A program made the position numbers and the translations under genes. Shown piece by piece: positions 4,396-6,832 of a stretch of DNA of 6,832 bases. How positions within the stretch are numbered: the first letter of the stretch is position 1; every line of letters starts with the position of its first letter. The notes below the pieces were generated by a model. That model saw nothing but the letters and a program-made list of their open reading frames with translations, was not told the origin of the DNA and ran no database searches. The stretch is from NCBI GenBank assembly GCA_029859185.1, contig JAOUDR010000145.1:1-6832 (forward strand), read 5' to 3'. Source of the DNA: Gemmatimonadota bacterium (lineage in GTDB: Bacteria > Gemmatimonadota > Gemmatimonadetes > Gemmatimonadales > GWC2-71-9).

Positions 4396-5655
4396 TCATC
4401 CCCCGAGCCCGTCAATCGTCAGCTTCACGACGTACTGCACATCCAACTCGTCGCGTTGCACGCCATAGATGGCGTGGCCAAGCATGCACACCGGCATGAA
4501 CCGGGGCGGCGTGGTAACCACGCCGAGATAGCGTCCCTCCTCGTCAAACACATCCCATTCTCGAGACCCGAGATCGAAGACTGGATTGAAGCCCTCCCGT
4601 TCCTCCGGAGTGAGCTTTGAGGGTGCCTGAAGGCGTTGTACCCAGACCGTACCGTCAGGCGTTGCCTTGATCTGGGCGTAGGCGGGGTATGTTTCGGCAA
4701 AGTGCACGCCCTGCATCAGCTGATCTATTTGCTGCGGCGGAACACCGGCGTCCCTCCATGCCGTGCCGAGCAGGTCTTTGATGGCATCTTGGTCGTCGGA
4801 CGCAACGGGGTCTCGCTCGAATGGTCTCAGGAGGACTCGCTCAAGTCGGCCGCCCGTCGTGTAGAGGCCGATCCGGTACTCGCTGTTCACGCCGTACGCT
4901 ATTCGGTCGCCCGCTAGGGTCCAAGAGGGCTCGGCGCTGAAGAAGTTGAATTCCGGAGCGCCGGAGGCAAACGAAAAGGTCTTGCCAGAAGGGACCAGCA
5001 TCAGCGTGTCCCCCACCGAGCCGTCCAGATTCCGGACGGCGATTACGTCCATCGAATCAGGTGGAGCTGTTGATCCGGGGAAAGCAATGCGGCGGAGCTG
5101 CGCGACGATCCGCCCGTCCTCAGAGGACTCCCATCGGAACGGTATCCCGTCCGCGAAGCTGAGCGGAAAACTCCGGACATACGTGCCGTCGAGGGTGTAG
5201 AGGTTGGCACGCTGATTCCCAATGTCGGACACGAGAAGCGTGTCGCCGGTGGAAACGACAACCGCGCTCACGCCGGGCCCGATTTCACCGGGGCCGCCGC
5301 CGGGTCCACCGATGGTTCGTTCGTACGCGCCCTGCGGGCCGAACACCTTGAGATGCTGTGCCTGCTGATCGAGCACCACGATCCGTCCGTCACTGCCGAC
5401 GGCGAGCGCAGCTACGCCCGGACTTGCAGGGATCTGGCCGAACTGATACTCGGGTTCACCCTCGGCGGTGCCGATCCGCAACTCCTCAGTCAGGGTCCAC
5501 GTCTCGTCTGGCCGCCAGAGTGGCTGGGTGGGGTTTTGTACGATCGTGACGCCGGCGCTGTCGGAGATGCTGCCCTGCCAGGCGGTGGTGGAGTCGCTGG
5601 CACACGCAAGGACGGCACACGCTGCGGCCGCGAGGCCAGATAGTCGAGAAAGCAT
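4396..5655 (-). CDS. 6-bladed beta-propeller lipoprotein, tandem paralogue 1
   Basis: This encodes 419 residues. The start is ATG at 5655 with GAGGGA 6 nt upstream. The N-terminus MLSRLSGLAAAACAVLAC is a short lipoprotein signal with likely lipidated Cys18. The mature part begins with a Ser/Thr-rich linker, then 'VTIVQNPTQPLW', a frequent opening in this family. A propeller core follows: 'SDGRIVVLDQQAQHLKVFG', the turn GGPGGGPGEIG at 116-126, and 'GDTLLVSDIGNQRANLYTLDG'. Later segments include 'REWDVFDEEGRYLGVV' and the C-terminal strand with DELDVQYVVKL at 402-412. The C-terminal strand in this family typically closes the last blade with the N-terminal one (general beta-propeller knowledge). 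The gene is the second of a tandem pair on the - strand, 63 bp after its paralogue's stop, and is convergent with the peptide operon. It is probably an envelope binding protein of unknown ligand. Confidence 0.88.
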   Translation of the reverse strand: MLSRLSGLAAAACAVLACASDSTTAWQGSISDSAGVTIVQNPTQPLWRPDETWTLTEELRIGTAEGEPEYQFGQIPASPGVAALAVGSDGRIVVLDQQAQHLKVFGPQGAYERTIGGPGGGPGEIGPGVSAVVVSTGDTLLVSDIGNQRANLYTLDGTYVRSFPLSFADGIPFRWESSEDGRIVAQLRRIAFPGSTAPPDSMDVIAVRNLDGSVGDTLMLVPSGKTFSFASGAPEFNFFSAEPSWTLAGDRIAYGVNSEYRIGLYTTGGRLERVLLRPFERDPVASDDQDAIKDLLGTAWRDAGVPPQQIDQLMQGVHFAETYPAYAQIKATPDGTVWVQRLQAPSKLTPEEREGFNPVFDLGSREWDVFDEEGRYLGVVTTPPRFMPVCMLGHAIYGVQRDELDVQYVVKLTIDGLGG

Positions 5656-5661
5656 AACGAT

Positions 5662-5667
5662 TCCCTC
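5662..5667 (-). promoter_or_regulatory. Ribosome binding site of propeller paralogue 1
   Basis: On the - strand GAGGGA precedes the ATG at 5655 by 6 nt. It supports both the start codon and the short lipoprotein signal peptide read from it. Confidence 0.6.
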
Positions 5668-5718
5668 GGAAATGGGGCGCGTTTCTTCACGATCCTACGT
5701 TCCGCACAGCCTCCGGCG

Positions 5719-6831
5719 CTACACTCCCGATTCCCCAACCCGCAGCTTCACCACATACTGGACGTCCAGTTCGTCGCGCTGGACTCCGTAGATCTCGTCC
5801 CCGCGGAACTCGACAGGCTGGAAGCGCAGGGGCATGAGAAGGGCCCCGAGGTATCGACCCTGGTCGTCGAACACGTCCCATTGGCGCGATCCCATGGCCC
5901 CCGACTGGAAGTCGAACGACGCCCGCTCTTCCTCGGAGAGGGTCGAGATCGGCTGGAACAACTGGACGAGAAGGGCTCCCCGCGGCCCCTCGAGCATCTG
6001 TGCGAATGCGGGGTAGTTTGGCGCGAAGTGCAGCCGCGTGTCGGCGAGCTGCTTGGCCACCTGCGGTGGTGCGCCCTGCCCCACGACCAACTTCTGAAAT
6101 GCGTCTCTCATGGGCCGCTCGTCCGCTTCGGTCACCGGATCCAACTGGAACGGCTTTTCGATGATGCGCTCGAGCTGGCCCCCGGGCAGGTAGACGCCAA
6201 TGCTGTAGCGGTCGTTCACGGCCTGTAGCATGCGGTCTCCCCAGAGCGCCCACAGCGGTTCCGGAACGAAGAAGTGCCACTCCGGCACGCCACCGGGGAA
6301 GGAGATCGTCTTGCCGGACGGCACGCGCATGAGCGTGTCTCCCACGGTGCCGTCCAGCCGACGCTCGGTGATCGTGTCCATCGAATCTGCGGGCGCCGTG
6401 GATCCGGGGATGCCCAGGTTCCGCATCTGCGCCACGACGCGCCCGTCCGGCGCGAGCTCCCACCGGAGCGGGAAGCCGGCGGCCACGTCAATCGGGAAGC
6501 TGCGGATGAACGTCCCATCCACCTGATACAGACTGACCCGCTGGTTGCCCAGGTCGGCGAGCATCACCGTATCGCCGGGAGTCATCAGGATGGAGCTTTG
6601 CGCCGCGACCCCGATTTCACCGGGTCCGCCTCCCGGACCACCGATGGTGCGCTCGTACGTGCCGTCTGGCGCGAAGACCTTCAGGTGCTGACCCTGCGAA
6701 TCGAGCACGACAATGCGCCCGTCACTCGCAAGCGCAATGCTCCCGGCCGGCAGGATCTGGCCGAATTGGTACTCCGGCTCCCCCTCGGCCAATCCGATGC
6801 GCAGCACTTCGGTCAGCGTCCAAGCGTCATC
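5719..6831 (-). CDS. 6-bladed beta-propeller protein, tandem paralogue 2, 5'-truncated by window edge
   Basis: The frame is open from the right edge to the TAG at 5721-5719, giving 370 visible residues. The GTG at 6807 is not the start: the upstream codons DDAWTLTEV align with ETWTLTEEL at residues 51-59 of the adjacent paralogue. About 49 N-terminal residues, including any signal peptide, are therefore outside the window. The protein is close to its neighbour along its whole length. Shared stretches include EGEPEYQFGQI, GGPGGGPGEIG, RRLDGTVGDTLM against RNLDGSVGDTLM, and an identical IYGVQRDELDVQYVVKL at the C-terminus. It lies upstream in the same transcription direction, so the two probably form one unit. 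They appear to be a tandem duplication that has diverged, especially in the region before the last two blades ('TEADERPMRDAFQKLVVGQG' against 'ASDDQDAIKDLLGTAWRDAG'). The function is presumed to be envelope ligand binding. Confidence 0.85.
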   Translation of the reverse strand, partial: DDAWTLTEVLRIGLAEGEPEYQFGQILPAGSIALASDGRIVVLDSQGQHLKVFAPDGTYERTIGGPGGGPGEIGVAAQSSILMTPGDTVMLADLGNQRVSLYQVDGTFIRSFPIDVAAGFPLRWELAPDGRVVAQMRNLGIPGSTAPADSMDTITERRLDGTVGDTLMRVPSGKTISFPGGVPEWHFFVPEPLWALWGDRMLQAVNDRYSIGVYLPGGQLERIIEKPFQLDPVTEADERPMRDAFQKLVVGQGAPPQVAKQLADTRLHFAPNYPAFAQMLEGPRGALLVQLFQPISTLSEEERASFDFQSGAMGSRQWDVFDDQGRYLGALLMPLRFQPVEFRGDEIYGVQRDELDVQYVVKLRVGESGV

Positions 6832-6832
6832 G

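Noticed and set aside
5687..6463. Open frame of 258 codons on the - strand overlapping the propeller paralogue
   Set aside because: It is very rich in Arg, Gly and Ala with no fold signature, and is out of frame inside a clearly recognisable propeller gene.
1..6832. CRISPR arrays, tRNA, rRNA, complete insertion sequences
   Set aside because: No regularly spaced repeats, cloverleaf, rRNA stretches or intact transposase were seen on either strand.

Overview
The window is GC-rich bacterial DNA packed with genes for exported proteins. Four are 6-bladed beta-propeller proteins of the NHL/DUF5128 type. Three of these have a visible end or start, and two of those carry lipoprotein-type signals. Two are thioredoxin-fold proteins with export or membrane signals, and two are very small secreted cysteine-rich peptides. 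The propeller style (GxxGxGPGE motifs, lipobox-like N-termini, tandem paralogues, GTG and TTG as possible starts) resembles Gemmatimonadota or a related soil or sediment lineage. No rRNA or housekeeping gene is present to settle this, so the taxonomy is inference.

The left part (1-3041, + strand) looks like one operon. It runs: a propeller gene cut by the window edge (3-839), a 75-residue secreted peptide with six cysteines (900-1127), a strong mRNA hairpin just after the peptide gene (1144-1183), a thioredoxin-fold lipoprotein with a CFTC site (about 1282-1827), and a complete propeller lipoprotein gene (1824-3041). The last two share an ATGA stop/start overlap.

The middle part (3042-4254) begins with a decayed fragment of an IS21-type IstB transposition ATPase on the - strand (about 3042-3138). 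A second module follows in mirrored order: a membrane-anchored TlpA/redoxin-like protein with a CPAC site (about 3257-3907), then an 84-residue secreted peptide with ten cysteines (4000-4254).

The right part (4255-6832) starts with a short convergent intergenic region holding a terminator-like hairpin. Two tandem, closely similar propeller genes follow on the - strand (4396-5655, and 5719 running off the right edge).

The pattern of interest is that a secreted cysteine-rich mini-protein sits next to an exported thioredoxin-fold protein twice, both times among propeller lipoproteins. The simplest reading is an envelope system in which the thioredoxin-like proteins set the disulfides (or other cysteine chemistry) of the peptides, and the propellers bind or present them. 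This is inferred from gene order and motifs. Propeller plus small Cys-rich subunit plus thioredoxin-like maturation factor is also the logic of methylamine dehydrogenase (MauB/MauA/MauD), but no sequence homology to that system is claimed.
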